Part shown: positions 29,384 through 41,212 of the stretch, in pieces | Layout: every line of letters starts with the position of its first letter | Numbering within the stretch: position 1 is the first letter of the stretch | NCBI GenBank assembly: GCA_037893245.1 | Contig: JBAIAA010000117.1 | Location: forward strand, 2,604,001 to 2,668,000 | Direction: 5' to 3' | Source: Crossaster papposus | Taxonomy: Eukaryota > Echinodermata > Asteroidea > Velatida > Solasteridae | DNA: 64,000 nt | Notes under the pieces: model-generated | The model's input: the letters and a program-made list of their open reading frames with translations, nothing else | Databases searched by the model: none | What the model was told of the DNA's origin: nothing | Made by a program: the position numbers and the translations under genes

Positions 29384-32300
29384 CAATGAGACGCTTGCTT
29401 TTTGTTTTACTTGCGCGTCGCGCAGTAAACAATATATCCAGGGTCGAGAAAATCCTTCATAACGAGACGTGACCGACTTATTCTATCAATAGCATGGTGA
29501 CGCATATAGTTCTATGGCGTGACCTCCATCATGCACTTTGGCAATATTAACTACATTTCTTTAAAAAAAAACTACCACTCCCTACTGTCTTTACTAAGCA
29601 ATGGACCAAGTTTGCCAAAAAAAAAAATTGAAGGTCAATTTAACATGAATTGAGTATAGAACCATGGAATTAGCAGAATGATTTAATCAATTGCAAACAT
29701 GTATGACCAAAGGTCTCACAAAAATCACGGGCTGTCGAATGAATTTAGAGGGCCCACCCTAAAACCTAAAACCTAAACGGTGCACTAAAGGTTCGAGTAT
29801 GTTCCGCGGTTTTCATAAATAATATTTAACTTTTGGATTCTTCGAAAGTTATAAGAAAATATAAAAAACCTGCATTTGTTTGATTCTCAACAAATAAATA
29901 TGGACACAGGACGCTCCAACTTAAAATTTCAATTTAATTAATTATTAACTCGCCGTTAGCCAATTTTGTTCGTGGGATGTCTCATTCGAAAGCTCATAAG
30001 CAAATACAATTTGAAATCAATTTTTGTCAGGGTGCTACCCCCTAAAAGCACAGACACACAAACTCAGGGGGGGGGGGGGGGGGGGGGGGGGGCGGAGGGG
30101 GGGCCTAAGAAAGTGCGCCACCAACGTTGAAATGTATCTCATTCGTTCTTCCACGCTCGTGAGCCACACATCTCACACAGTAAATACGTATAGATCGCTA
30201 CCGCGAAGCGCACCATTGAAACACGTACAGATTTCTCCGTGTATCGCTCTCCGCATTTAGTGATTCATACAACGTCCGCAAAGCCAGGTACGCAGGCACG
30301 ATCTACACGGATTTTGTTTGGGGCGATGTCATTTTCTGCCATTTTCGTTCGAAAACAACACGATAAAACGCAAGGGGGTCACAGGCAGATTTTTTTAAAA
30401 ATTCAGTATATCACTGCTACATCCTTTTTTAACGTATCCATGGAAAAAAATGAGTGGGGTCAAAGCACGATTTTTCACAATTTATCGATTATTATTGCCC
30501 TTATTGCCCTATAGGGGAGGTATTTGTCAACGTTGTTTAAGTATTTGTGCACAATCTCCACGCGCATCAACGGTACGTCAACGCTTAATTTTTTCGACTG
30601 CTTTTTTCATTTTCAATACAATTTTTGTCATTGGATGATAAACATTAAGGTAAATAACAACCTTGTACAACTACAAAAGACAAGATGTTAAGATTGGATG
30701 CCAAAAACTCTTTATTTTTCGAGTGAGAAAATTGTTCCCCCCTATTTTGAGAATGGACGGTACCACAGCGTTTCGCAATCACAGCCTCGAAGGGCCCCCC
30801 CTACCCGCTCGCCCCCCCCCCACCCCCCACCCCCCCCCCCCCCCATGCACCAACTTTAATAAACTCATCTTACAATCAAACGGAGTAGTACGCGTCGTAG
30901 ACGTTTCGAGACTAACTGTTTGGCACGTGACCGTATAAGTAGTATGTTACCGCGAAGCTCACCGGATGTAAATGTATAAACTTCCATTTCATCGCGCACG
31001 TACGCAGGTGGCTCCACGGCAAATACTGTACTTATAAAGCACGGGGTGACTGCTTGCAAAATGAGTACTTGCTTGTACGTACAATTAATTTTGAAAAGCT
31101 TGAGCAGTGAAATTCAAGTTTTTAAAAGAAGACTTTGATTCTCTTTTATTAGTCAGCTGCTATATTAAAGTTGGGCCTGGTCCCTTGATAAATAACCAGG
31201 ATCAACAGTTAATTAAGGCTACTGGGTTATTAGGCTTTCTAAGGCGACATATTCAGACTATAACAATGTCCACATATTCGAGTATTCTGCTCGATGAGCA
31301 ACAAGTCTGGACTGCTTGTAACTTAATAGGCTTAATTTTCTGTCAGTGGGTGTTCTGGCATAATGAGGTAGAGCTAGCAAAGGTCAAAATGGGGTGTTTG
31401 AGAGTAATCTGATTTATAAACTTAAGAACTTATTACAAAACGGTCTTGTTGCAATTAATCGCCGTTGACATTGTCTGGCTGTATACATGTAAAGTGTGCA
31501 TTACCTAGCTTCTCAAACGCATTGACAAATGAGCGCTTGCTTTGCGTCTCGAAGTAAACATTATATACAGGGCCCCAAGAAATTATCCTTGAATTTCAGC
31601 GCGACGACAAAAATGGTCGTTATTTCTATTAATAACATGTGGACGCAGATATTTTAAAGTTCAATGGCAGTGACTCCATCATGCACTTATGGCAATAATA
31701 ACTACAATTTCTTTAAAAACCCTACAACTCCCTACTGTCTTTACTAAGACAATGACCAAGTTTGCAAAAAACAATCAAAATTGAAGGTCTCAATTTACCA
31801 TGAATTGAGTATAGAACGATGGAATTAGCAGAATGATTAAATCAATTGCAAACATGTAGAACAAAGGTACTCACAAAAATCCCGGGCTGTCGAATGAATT
31901 AGAGGGCCACATAAACAATAAAAAGGATGCACTAAAGGTTCGAGTATGTTCACGCGTTTTCATAAATAATATTTACTTAGGATTCTTCGAAAGTTGATAA
32001 GAAATTATTTAAAACCTGCAAATTTTTGGTTCTCAACAAATAAATATGGACACAGGACGCTCAAACCTAAAATTTCAATTTAATTAATTAATAACTCGCC
32101 GTGGCCAATTTTGTTCGTGGGATGTCTCCATTCGAAAGCATCATAAGCAAATACAATTTGAAATCAATTTTTGTCAGGGTGCCACCCCCTAAGGCACGGA
32201 CACACCAACTTTAATAAACTCATCTTACAAACGGAGTAGTACGCGTCGTAGACGTTTCGAGACTAACTGGTTTGGCACGGGGATAAGTAGTATGTACCGC

Positions 32301-32390
32301 GAAGTCACCGGATGTAAATGTATAAACTTCCAGTTCATCGGGCACGTACGCAATGGCCGACATTATGTACTTTAATTTAAAACACATCGC
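29384..32390. repeat. Diverged tandem duplication (about 0.9-kb unit, first copy interrupted)
   Basis: Sequence from about 29384 recurs from about 31518 with many small indels, including GAGTATAGAAC(C/G)ATGGAATT, GTGGGATGTCTC and the GTAGTACGCGTCGTAGACGT block (30884 and 32235). The start of the second unit (31456, GTTGACATTGTCTGGCTGTA) recurs again at about 32391, showing true tandem order. Copy 1 contains a hAT-like insert at 30065-30847 and about 400 bp of extra sequence near 31020-31440. No gene was seen. Confidence 0.8.
30065..30847. mobile_element. hAT-like non-autonomous element, CAGGGG ends (copy 2, 783 bp, inverted relative to copy 1)
   Basis: Starts CAGGGGG with a long poly-G run and ends CCCCATG. 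The flanks CACAAACT and CACCAACT form an 8-bp target duplication with one mismatch. The undisrupted tandem copy at about 32200 reads CACACCAACTTTAATAAAC, giving an empty site in the same window. Confidence 0.85.
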
Positions 32391-32582
32391 CCGTTGACAA
32401 TGTCTGGCTGTATACATGTACATGTAAAGTTTGCATACATGGGTTCGAGTTTTGTATTTTTTGACGAAAGAAATGCCAATTGTTTTTTCATTAAAAACAC
32501 TACTATTCCACACATATTGCTCTTGTTAATTTCACTCATTATTTCTCCAGAACAAATGATTTTAATCATTCCCTGTCATAAG

Positions 32583-32697
32583 ATTCCCTAGTGCATGGGA
32601 TACTTTACCAGCTGATGTTACACAGTCTTCCTTTAGTAAACTCTTAACTCATTTATCATCAAACTTAAAACACACTGGAATTAATCATTTGTTGTAA
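32583..32697 (+). pseudogene. Possible C-terminal fragment of a non-LTR ORF
   Basis: The plus strand reads RFPSAWDTLPADVTQSSFSK and then LLTHLSSNLKHTGINHLL before a TAA. The W-D-x-LP-x-DV pattern followed by a stop resembles the extreme C-terminus of several non-LTR polyproteins. It is short and lacks supporting upstream sequence. Confidence 0.3.
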
Positions 32698-32699
32698 CT

Positions 32700-34090
32700 A
32701 GTCACTTGATCCTGACAAGGTGACTATTTAGCTGATTTCAGGTGTGTCCATTTGTACAGGGGGGGGGGGGGGGGGTTGTTAATATTACCTCTTCGTGGTC
32801 AGTGCATTTAGTTTCTGGGTGTCCATTTTTTACTACCAGTGTAAATGCGTGTGTGCAATTACTTTTACTTCAGGGAGGGGTTCTTATCCAAGTACGCATG
32901 TTACGTATGCAATTATGGCCGTTCATTTCCAGATTTTGTGTTTAAGCAATCTTTTTTATTATCTATACCTTTTCATGTTTAGGTATGATTAATTTAATAT
33001 ATTTGTTGTTGTAATCAAATTTTCTTTATATGTGCTTAGGTTTGATTTGTGCAATATTGGCGTCCTTTTTAATTTCCAGTGTACATGCATTTGTCATGAG
33101 TTTTAGGGAGGGGTCCAAGTTTAAGTTCATTATGGTCATTGTATTTCTGGTGTATAATTTGCGGGTCATTGTGTTTGTGGGATGTTGTGGTTTTTCAGGT
33201 ATTCTTCTTATTTTTTAGGGGGTTGTGTTCGGTGGCTAGGGTCTGAAGGGTGTATGGGGAACTAAGACTAGAGGGAGTCTACATGTCTCATATATAATTG
33301 TGCTGGGTCACGGTATCAAATTCCATGACTTTATAAGCCTATGCTTTCATGATAGGGATACTTTTTTTAGGGGCTATATTGATCATTCTTGTAGTATTTA
33401 ATTGTGTCTGTCTTTAATTGTGCCTGGACAACTACTTGAATAATACACAAATAAACTACAAGTTAACATTTTAGTGATCCTGCAGGGGTGCAATTATTTG
33501 TTGATATGTTATCAGTACATTGAATTACACATGTTTACACATGTATGTCTGTTGCATTCTTCCTGCGAAATACAAAAAGGAAATGAAATGAATTTAAAAA
33601 ATAATACAACAGCGCAATTATTTTCGTGTATATTCCTCGATTAGTTAATTTGTTGAATTTCTAAAATGAATTTGTTGAATTGTGCAAATTAATTAATTAA
33701 ACTTGTGCAAATTGATACATTTCTCGTGTCCTTTTTAATACGGGCTATTGTGTTTTATTGAACCAGGGTGAGAAGGCTGACACTTTATCCACTCAAGTAT
33801 TTTAGAATGTCGAGTTTTCATATCATGAGTAAATATATACAGGGTGACCCCCCCAACAAAACAAAACAGTTAAATACTTTCTTGAATTTTAAAAATGGGC
33901 ACTTTATTTCTGCTATTATTCAATAACAAAGAAAGAACAATTAAGTGGCTACAAAATCAAATGAATACATATATATATACATCATAAAAAGATTAATTGA
34001 CAAAATGATATTTCAAATGACACGATAAATTCCAGAAGGTAAACTTTAGTCAAAAAGAAGGTAAACTTTAGTCAAAAAGTAAAACGGTTA
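32700..34090. other. AT/GT-rich spacer, no gene seen
   Basis: Contains a poly-G run (32760-32776) and two weakly similar segments sharing CCAGTGTA(A/C)ATGC and AGGGAGGGGT (near 32836 and 33077). No protein motif. Confidence 0.45.
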
Positions 34091-34094
34091 ATTA

Positions 34095-34525
34095 CAAAAA
34101 ACAATTAAACACAATTAAACAATTACAAAATTAAACAATTACAACATTAAACAATTACAAAATTAAACAATTACAAAATTAAACAATTACAAAATTAAAC
34201 AATTACAAAATTAAACAATTACAAAATTAAACAATTACAAAATTAAACAATTACAAAATTAAACAATTACAAAATTAAACAATTACAAAATTAAACAATT
34301 ACAAAATTAAATAATTACAAAATTAAACAATTACAAAATTAAACAATTACAAAATTAAACAATTACAAAATTAAACAATTACAAAATTAAACAATTACAA
34401 AATTAAACAATTACAAAATTAAACAATTACAAAATTAAACAATTACAAAATTAAACAATTAAACAATTACAAAATTAAACAATTAAACAATTAAACAATT
34501 AAACAATTAAACAATTAAACAATTA
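34095..34525. repeat. AATTAAAC-family satellite, left array (16-bp dimer unit)
   Basis: The 16-bp unit AATTAAACAATTACAA repeats about 25 times and changes near 34455 to the plain 8-bp AATTAAAC unit. The same satellite reappears at 39558, so the two arrays bracket the DIRS/Ngaro-like relic. Confidence 0.95.
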
Positions 34526-34607
34526 TCCCCACATGTGACAAGACTGGACATACAGGATCGAGCACTCGTATTTGTTGCGTTTCAGGCCTGAGCAGCCGTT
34601 TATTGTT

Positions 34608-34764
34608 GTAAGCGCTGTCCCAGCTTGAAGCTATGATAGCACGGGACAGCAATGCAAGCAATGTAAAGACAGTTTGTCCGAGCCCGAAGCGGGTAGCACA
34701 GGACAGCAATATTATATTACACAATTATCACAGTTTGTTCCCGTCCGAAGCTGATGTCGGGGAA
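34608..34764. repeat. Three related hairpin modules (leader of the 43-bp array)
   Basis: Three successive imperfect hairpins occur: GCTGTCCC...GGGACAGC, TTGTCC...GGACAGC, and TGTTCCCGTCCGAAGC...GGGGAACA. Each ends in ACAGCAAT. The third directly precedes the 43-bp repeats, and an almost identical copy leads the array at 38711. Confidence 0.65.
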
Positions 34765-34986
34765 CAGCAATATTGTCACAGTTGGTGACGCAAACAGCAA
34801 TTTATATTTAGCAATATTGTCACAGTTTGTGACGCAAACAGCAATTACATTCAGCAATATTGTCACAGTTGGTGACGCAAACAGCAATTTATATTCAGCA
34901 ATATTGTCACAGTTTGTGACGCAAACAGCAATTAAATTTAGCAATGATGTCACAGTTTGTGACACAGATCTGCAATTACCATAATC
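34765..34986. repeat. 43-bp minisatellite cluster 1 with leader and trailer
   Basis: About five units of AGCAATATTGTCACAGTTGG then TGACGCAAACAGCAATT. It ends in the trailer GACACAGATCTGCAATTACC followed by ATAATCCA, which is also found at the end of cluster 2. Each unit holds the short palindrome GTCAC-AGTTT-GTGAC. Confidence 0.9.
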
Positions 34987-35474
34987 CAAATAATTCAGAT
35001 ATAAATAGCATCATCCGCACATACGATGCCATATTCATTAGCAAGCAATATTATGACATTTTATCAAAGCAAACCATATCATATATAACCATTAATCAAT
35101 ACCGTAGTGGCCAAGTAGCACAAGCAATACCTTAAGCTATTATTATCGTCGGCAATAAGTAAGAAATGCAATAATCAAAATATCAATCAGCGAATGTGGT
35201 AAACATATAGGGACTGCAACTACCGTGTTCCGATTTCATCTTGGAACCGACAAAGAAAGAGGGTTAAGTGCTTTTGCCGCAAATTCCCTGAAGCCTCTTA
35301 AATTAAGGTTTTATTGGCCAATCTTTGAGGCCTATTTGCGCTATTGGAATGCAATTTCCGCCAAACGGACATTTTGCGAAAGGAGAATCGCAACATGACC
35401 GCCGCCAAATAGCCTCAGATTGAATGGGGCGTGACAACGGTTGCTCAGAATAGCAGAGCAACCTGCCTAAGTTA

Positions 35475-35700
35475 GGTGGAAGCCATCAGCGTGATACCAG
35501 GTCATGGTCCCGACCTGAATGATTACAAAGTCCGGCAATTCGACAGCAGCTGACCAAGCCTCCAGCAGAAAACCGGGGTACTGGTCCATCGTTAGTCCCA
35601 GACGTCCAATCCAGTTGATGTGGGCCAGCTGGTGGAGCCTCTCCCCCCAGGGCGACGACCGTGCAACTCTGGCGCACCAATTAACTCGGGCGCACCAATT
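35475..35700 (-). pseudogene. SGNH-hydrolase-like fragment of DIRS/Ngaro-like relic
   Basis: The minus strand reads LHQLAHINWIGRLGLTMDQY and then ELPDFVIIQVGTMTW before a stop. The P-D-x-x-I-I-x-x-G segment corresponds to the HLGxND region of SGNH hydrolases encoded downstream of the recombinase in some Ngaro-like elements. The key residues are not kept. It lies in the expected position after the YR relic. Confidence 0.45.
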
Positions 35701-35815
35701 AAGTAACTCGTCGCAAATTACCCCCAGAGTCGGCTTTTCAGGGATGAAATCTCATGCAATTTGGGAAAGATAAAGAAATTAAGAACACATCAGTGCTAAT
35801 ACTCATCATTAGTAG

Positions 35816-36043
35816 TTAAATTGCAGCAGTCGCCGCGCCAATGCAAAATGAACGGGCTGTAAATCTGTCAACATGAAGCCCTATAAAGTCAAGTGCACGA
35901 CAAAGTACCGCTGTGAACTGTGGTCGTTCAAACTTGGTTGTACACACATCGGGGTAACTCAGCAATTGCAATTTGGAAGAAATACCAGATACATAGGAAG
36001 CAATGAATGCAAAAACTGAACTTGCTACTGCAGGGAGAGGCAC
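35816..36043 (-). pseudogene. Tyrosine recombinase relic of DIRS/Ngaro-like element
   Basis: The minus strand reads FERPQFTAVLCRALDFIGLH and then VDRFTARSFCIGAATAAI before a stop. This corresponds to the F-x-x-x-L-x-x-A-L-x-F-x-G to S-H-S-F-R-I-G-A-A-T block of Ngaro/DIRS recombinases, with the H and R of the catalytic block changed. The region before it (AVASSVFAFIASYV) matches the domain start. The middle is deleted. Confidence 0.65.
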
Positions 36044-36305
36044 ATAGCAGCATCAAACCCATGGTTTGCACTATATAATAAACGCGTGCGAGGGGCAAGG
36101 GCGTCTCGCAAAAGACCCTGAACTCAGCAATTGCAATTTCGAAGAAATACTAGATACAAAGGAAGTAGGCTAATGAATGCGAAAACTAGACTAGATGCTG
36201 CATGGAGGGGCACCTAGCGGCATCAAACCCATGGTTTGCACTAAACCATTGGAAAAGACGCAAAGCCCGCTGATATAACAAACGCGTGTGAGGGGCAAGG
36301 GCGAT
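35935..36305. repeat. Two-copy tandem duplication of ~180 bp
   Basis: The stretch from AACTCAGCAATTGCAATTT to CGAGGGGCAAGGGCG (35955-36098) is repeated with changes at 36122-36302. The YR relic overlaps the first copy. Confidence 0.75.
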
Positions 36306-37922
36306 AACAGCAATATTGCCATAGTTGGTTACTCAAACAGCAATTATAGTCAGCAATATTGTCACAGTTTGTGACGCAAACAGAAATTATATTCAGCAAT
36401 CTTGTCACAGTTGGTGACGCAAACAGCAATTATATTCAGCAATATTGTCACAGTTGGTGACGCAAACAGTAATTATATTCAGCAACATTGTCACAGTTGG
36501 TGACGCAAACAGCAATTTATATTCAACAATAGTGTCACAGTTTGTGACGCAAACGGCAATGATATTCAGCAATATTGTCACAGTTTGTGACGCAAACAGC
36601 AATTATATTCAGCAATACATGTATGGTCACATGTGGTGACGCAAACAGCAATTGTATTTAGCAATATTGTCACAGTTGGTGACGCAAACAGCAATTATAT
36701 TCAGCAACATTGTCACAGTTTGTGACGCAAACAGCAATCATATTCAGCAATATTGTCACAGGTTGTGACGCAAACAGCAATCATATTCAGCAATCTTGTC
36801 ACAGTTGGTGACGCAAACAGCAATTATATTCAGCAACATTGTCACAGTTTGTGACGCAAACAGCAAACATATTCAGCAATATTGTCACAGGTTGTGACGC
36901 AAACAGCAATCATATTCAGCAATATTGTCACAGTTTGTGACGCAAACAGCAATTATATTCAGCAATCTTGTCACAGTTGGTGACGCAAACAGCAATTATA
37001 TTCAGCAACATTGTCACAGTTTGTGACGCAAACAGCAATCATATTCAGCAATATTGTCAAAGGTTGTGACGCAAACAGCAATCATATTCAGCAATATTGT
37101 CACAGTTGGTGACGCAAACAGCAATCATATTCAGCAATATTGTCAAAGGTTGTGACGCAAACAGCAATCATATTCAGCAATATTGTCACAGTTGGTGACG
37201 CAAACAGTAATTATATTCAGCAACATTGTCACAGTTTGTGACGCAAACAGCAATCATATTCAGCAATATTGTCACAGGTTGTGACGCAAACAGCAATCAT
37301 ATTCAGCAATATTGTCACAGTTGGTGACGCAAACAGCAATCATATTCAGCAATATTGTCACAGTTGGTGACGTAAACAGCAATGATATTCAGCAATATTG
37401 TCACAGTTGGTGACGCAAACAGCGATTATATACAGCAATATTGTCACAGTTGGTGACACAAACAGCAATTAAATTCAGCAATACATGTATGGTCACATGT
37501 GGTGACGCAAACAGCAATTGTATTTAGCAATATTGTCACAGTTGGTGACGCAAACAGCAATTATCTTCAGCAATATTGTCACAGTTTGTGACGCAAACAG
37601 CAGTTATATACAGCAATATTGTCACAGTTGGTGACGCAAACAGCAATTAAATTCAGCAATATTGTCACAGTTTGTGACGCAAACAGCAATTATTTTTTGC
37701 AACTATTGTCACAGTTTGTGACTCAAACAGCAATTATATTCAGCAATACATGTATGGTCACATTTGGTGACGCAAACAGCAATTATATTTAGCAATATTG
37801 TCACAGTTGGTGTGACGCAAACGGCAATTATATTCAGCAATATTGTCACAGTTTGTGACGCAAACAGCAATTAAATTTAGCAATGATGAAGTTCGTGACA
37901 CAGATCTGCAATTACCATAATC
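36306..37922. repeat. 43-bp minisatellite cluster 2, about 37 copies
   Basis: Units at exact 43-bp spacing (for example 36361 and 36404), with alternating variants of the last bases. A variant with an ACATGTATGG insertion recurs at 36612, 37484 and 37744. The first two share their following unit and are 872 bp apart, showing higher-order duplication. It ends in the same trailer as cluster 1. Open frames in both directions here are by-products of the repeat. Confidence 0.95.
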
Positions 37923-37925
37923 CAC

Positions 37926-38561
37926 TTACAAACTAGAAATCATCAAGCTAATGCACAATGTGTTTGGAGTTAGCCACCTTACGAGTGCAGTACGCAATGA
38001 AAGTGCTAAGTAAAACGTTCGAAAGTGACACATAAGATGGTGCACCGCATTGGCGCGGCATACGTGTATCAAATATATTTGGCCATTAGGGGAAAACCAT
38101 AGCAAATCGAAATCATCCGGGTGAACAGGGAGTAATCGAAAAGCCGATTTATTATCCGAGTTGGCCATAACTGCACCCTGAGCAAAATTGAATAAACCAT
38201 CGCTATAGCTTCATCAAAACTTGTGTAATTGACGGCAGTGTTTGTGAACGCAAATTGGGAATAGGCGCATTAGCTAACGGCCCAGCTACGCGGCCCAACT
38301 CGATCTCGCAATCAATTTTTTAATTGCAACATAGCTAGCTGGGTGTTGAAGACTGTCTTAGGCTTCCAGCAATATTTGCGCATCTTTAGTGCTACTGCTA
38401 GTGTAAACGCGCAATAATGGTAACATATTACTTAGGTTTACTGGTATTTGCCCTGGCCCGCTGGACTGACGATTGTCTCGGACAGCGGGCTGCTGGGTGG
38501 CCGAATACCTGACAGGTGGAGCATGCAACGGTGCGCAAACCGGGAATTGGGCCGGAGGCAT
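37926..38561 (-). pseudogene. Reverse transcriptase relic of DIRS/Ngaro-like element
   Basis: The minus strand in broken frames reads VNLSNMLPLLRVYTSSSTKD and AQILLEA, then ELGRVAGPLANAPIPNLRSQ, then VNYTSFDEAIAMV, and finally NKSAFRLLPVHPDDFDLLWF. The order matches the N-terminal RT region of Ngaro/DIRS-type elements (up to motif A, where the expected DIKSAF reads DNKSAF). The palm region after motif A is missing, and cluster 2 of the minisatellite begins within a few bases of the break. Confidence 0.75.
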
Positions 38562-38710
38562 TTCCCGCGATTAAAATCCTTGCACGGTTATTGTTGACCG
38601 CCGGCAATATTTGAGCAATTGGCGTGCCTGGCTAGGTTGGCGCAACAAGACAGTATATCAACGCAAAAACCCAAAAGGCAGATGTCCACTGCTCAACTGA
38701 TGTTACGCAA

Positions 38711-38906
38711 TTATCACAGTTTGTTCCCGTCCGAAGCTGATGTCAGGGAACAGCAATATTGTCACAGTCAGTGACGCAAACAGCAATTATATTCAGAAAT
38801 ATTGTCATAGTTTGTTACGCAAACAGCAATTATATTCAGCAATATTGTCACAGTTGGTTACGCAAACAGCAATTATATTTAGCAATTTTGTCACAGTTGG
38901 TGACGC
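38711..38906. repeat. 43-bp minisatellite cluster 3 with leader
   Basis: The leader TTATCACAGTTTGTTCCCGT is shared with cluster 1, then about four 43-bp units follow. It lacks the trailer seen in clusters 1 and 2. Confidence 0.9.
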
Positions 38907-39270
38907 ACGGCCAAATAGACTGAACACTAGTGGTAATAATTGGTTGAGGGGTTGATTCCTCAGCATTAATAGCCACACTAGACTTACCCGACTCCAAAGT
39001 CGTGGACGAGTCACCTCCGGACCGACCGATGGTGGATGGTGCAACAATTGGGCCTCCGTCGCTGCTGATGACAGGGCCTGCCGTATCCAACGGCCGGGTA
39101 TGCAAAACCCGCTACCGTCGGTGCATTCCATGGTTCGACTGAACTCGCATCGCGTCGACTGGCCACAGCATACTGCCGAGAGGACGAACGATCGAGGCCG
39201 TCCTTGCGGCCGCTTGGCTCCATCCACCGGCCCAGAGGCAACCCGTCGCTTCGACCTGGCACGGGGCATA
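38907..39270 (-). pseudogene. Possible N-terminal (gag-like) region of the DIRS/Ngaro-like relic
   Basis: Minus frames here are proline-, serine- and glycine-rich (PLDTAGPVISSDGGPIVAPS) and CpG-richer than the surroundings. They lie upstream of the RT relic, where a Gag-like ORF would be expected. No zinc knuckle or other motif was found, so the call rests on position. Confidence 0.3.
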
Positions 39271-39557
39271 CTTACGCCAATATTTGGCGAACTTATCGGC
39301 AAGAAAACATTAAATGAATTTTTTGCAAGACGAAATTTCTACAACCATGCAAACAGGTCGACTGCTCAAACGAAAGTGGGTGGCTGAGTGCTCGAATTCA
39401 GGTTATAGTATCAAGCCAAGACTGAACTAGTTCATATCCATAAATCAATCCGACCACAAGGGGAGTGACCTGAATTGACCAAACTTTAGTTCCGTCAAAG
39501 CCTTGCAAACTGTCCCGCGGGGATAAATTATTTGAAGCTTTATTTGCCTCAAACGTA

Positions 39558-40870
39558 TTAAACAATTACAAAATTAAACAATTACAAAATTAAACAATTA
39601 CAAAATTAAACAATTACAAAATTAAACAATTACAAAATTAAACAATTAAACAATTAAACAATTAAACAATTAAACAATTAAACAATTAAACAATTAAACA
39701 ATTAAACAATTAAACAATTAAACAATTAAACAATTAAACAATTAAACAATTAAACAATTAAACAATTAAACAATTAAACAATTAAACAATTAAACAATTA
39801 AACAATTAAACAATTAAACAATTAAACAATTAAACAATTAAACAATTAAGCAATTAAGCAATTAAACAATTAAACAATTACACAATTACACAATTACACA
39901 ATTAAACAATTAAACAATTAAACAATTAAACAATTAAACAATTAAACAATTAAACAATTAAACAATTAATCTATTAAACAATTAAACAATTAAACAATTA
40001 AACAATTAAACAATTAAACAATTAAACAATTAAACAATTAAACAATTAAACAATTAAACAATTAAACAATTAAACAATTAAACAATTAAACAATTAAGCA
40101 ATTAAGCAATTAAACAATTAAACAATTACACAATTACACAATTACACAATTAAACAATTAAACAATTAAACAATTAAACAATTAAACAATTAAACAATTA
40201 AACAATTAAACAATTAATCTATTAAACAATTAAACAATTAAACAATTAAACAATTAAACAATTAAACAATTAAACAATTAAACAATTAAACAATTAAACA
40301 ATTAAGCAATTAAACAATTAAACAATTAAACAATTAAACAATTAAACAATTAAACAATTAATATATTAAACAATTAAACAATTAAACAATTAAACAATTA
40401 AACACTTAAACAATTAAACAATTAAACAATTAAGCAATTAAACACTTAAACAATTAAACAATTAAACAATTAAGCAATTAAACAATTAAACACTTAAACA
40501 ATTAAACAATTAAACGATTAAGCGATTAAACAATTAAACAATTAAACAATTAAACAATTAAACAATTAAACAATTAAACAATTAAACAATTAAACAATTA
40601 AACAATTAAACAATTAAGCAATTAAGCAATTAAACAATTAAACAATTAAACAATTAAACAATTAAACAATTAAACAATTAAACAATTAAACAATTAAACA
40701 ATTAAACAATTAAACAATTAAACAATTAAACAATTAAACAATTAAACAATTAATCAATTAATCAATTAATCAATTAATCAATTAATCAATTAAACAATTA
40801 ATCTATTAAACAATTAAACAATTAATCAATTAAACAATTTTAAACAATTAAACGATTAAAAGATTAAATG
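39558..40870. repeat. AATTAAAC satellite, right array with 248-bp higher-order repeat
   Basis: About 160 copies of the 8-bp unit AATTAAAC. Variant units (AATTAAGC twice, AATTACAC three times, AATTAATC then TATTAAAC) recur in the same order 248 bp apart, for example 39850/40098 and 39971/40219. 248 is 31 units, so this is a higher-order repeat. The first ~80 bp have the 16-bp form of the left array. The right edge decays into ATTAAATAATT-type repeats to about 40975. Confidence 0.95.
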
Positions 40871-41212
40871 ATTAATTAATTAAATAATTCTAAAATTCTA
40901 AAATTAAATAATTCTAAAATTAAATAATTATATAATTAAATAATTATATAATTAAATAATTACAAAATTCAATAATTAACCTTCACTTCTCATGAACATT
41001 GCCAGCATAGTATTATTGTTACTTTCCCTTTTCACTAAAACAAACAAAAACCGAAAGACAAAACAGTAGCAAGAAAACTCAGCATTAAGAGGGTCCAAGT
41101 TCACGATTTATTACTTTTTAGTAGACGCGATACGACCGAAAGGCCCGAGAGGGCCCAGAACACATTACGAATGCAATATACGAACGAGGATGACCTGACC
41201 TCGAAAGATTCT

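Noticed and set aside
36306-37918. ORFs rich in SNIVTVGDAN / VCVTNCDNI repeats
   Set aside because: They are translations of the 43-bp minisatellite and its variants in both directions.
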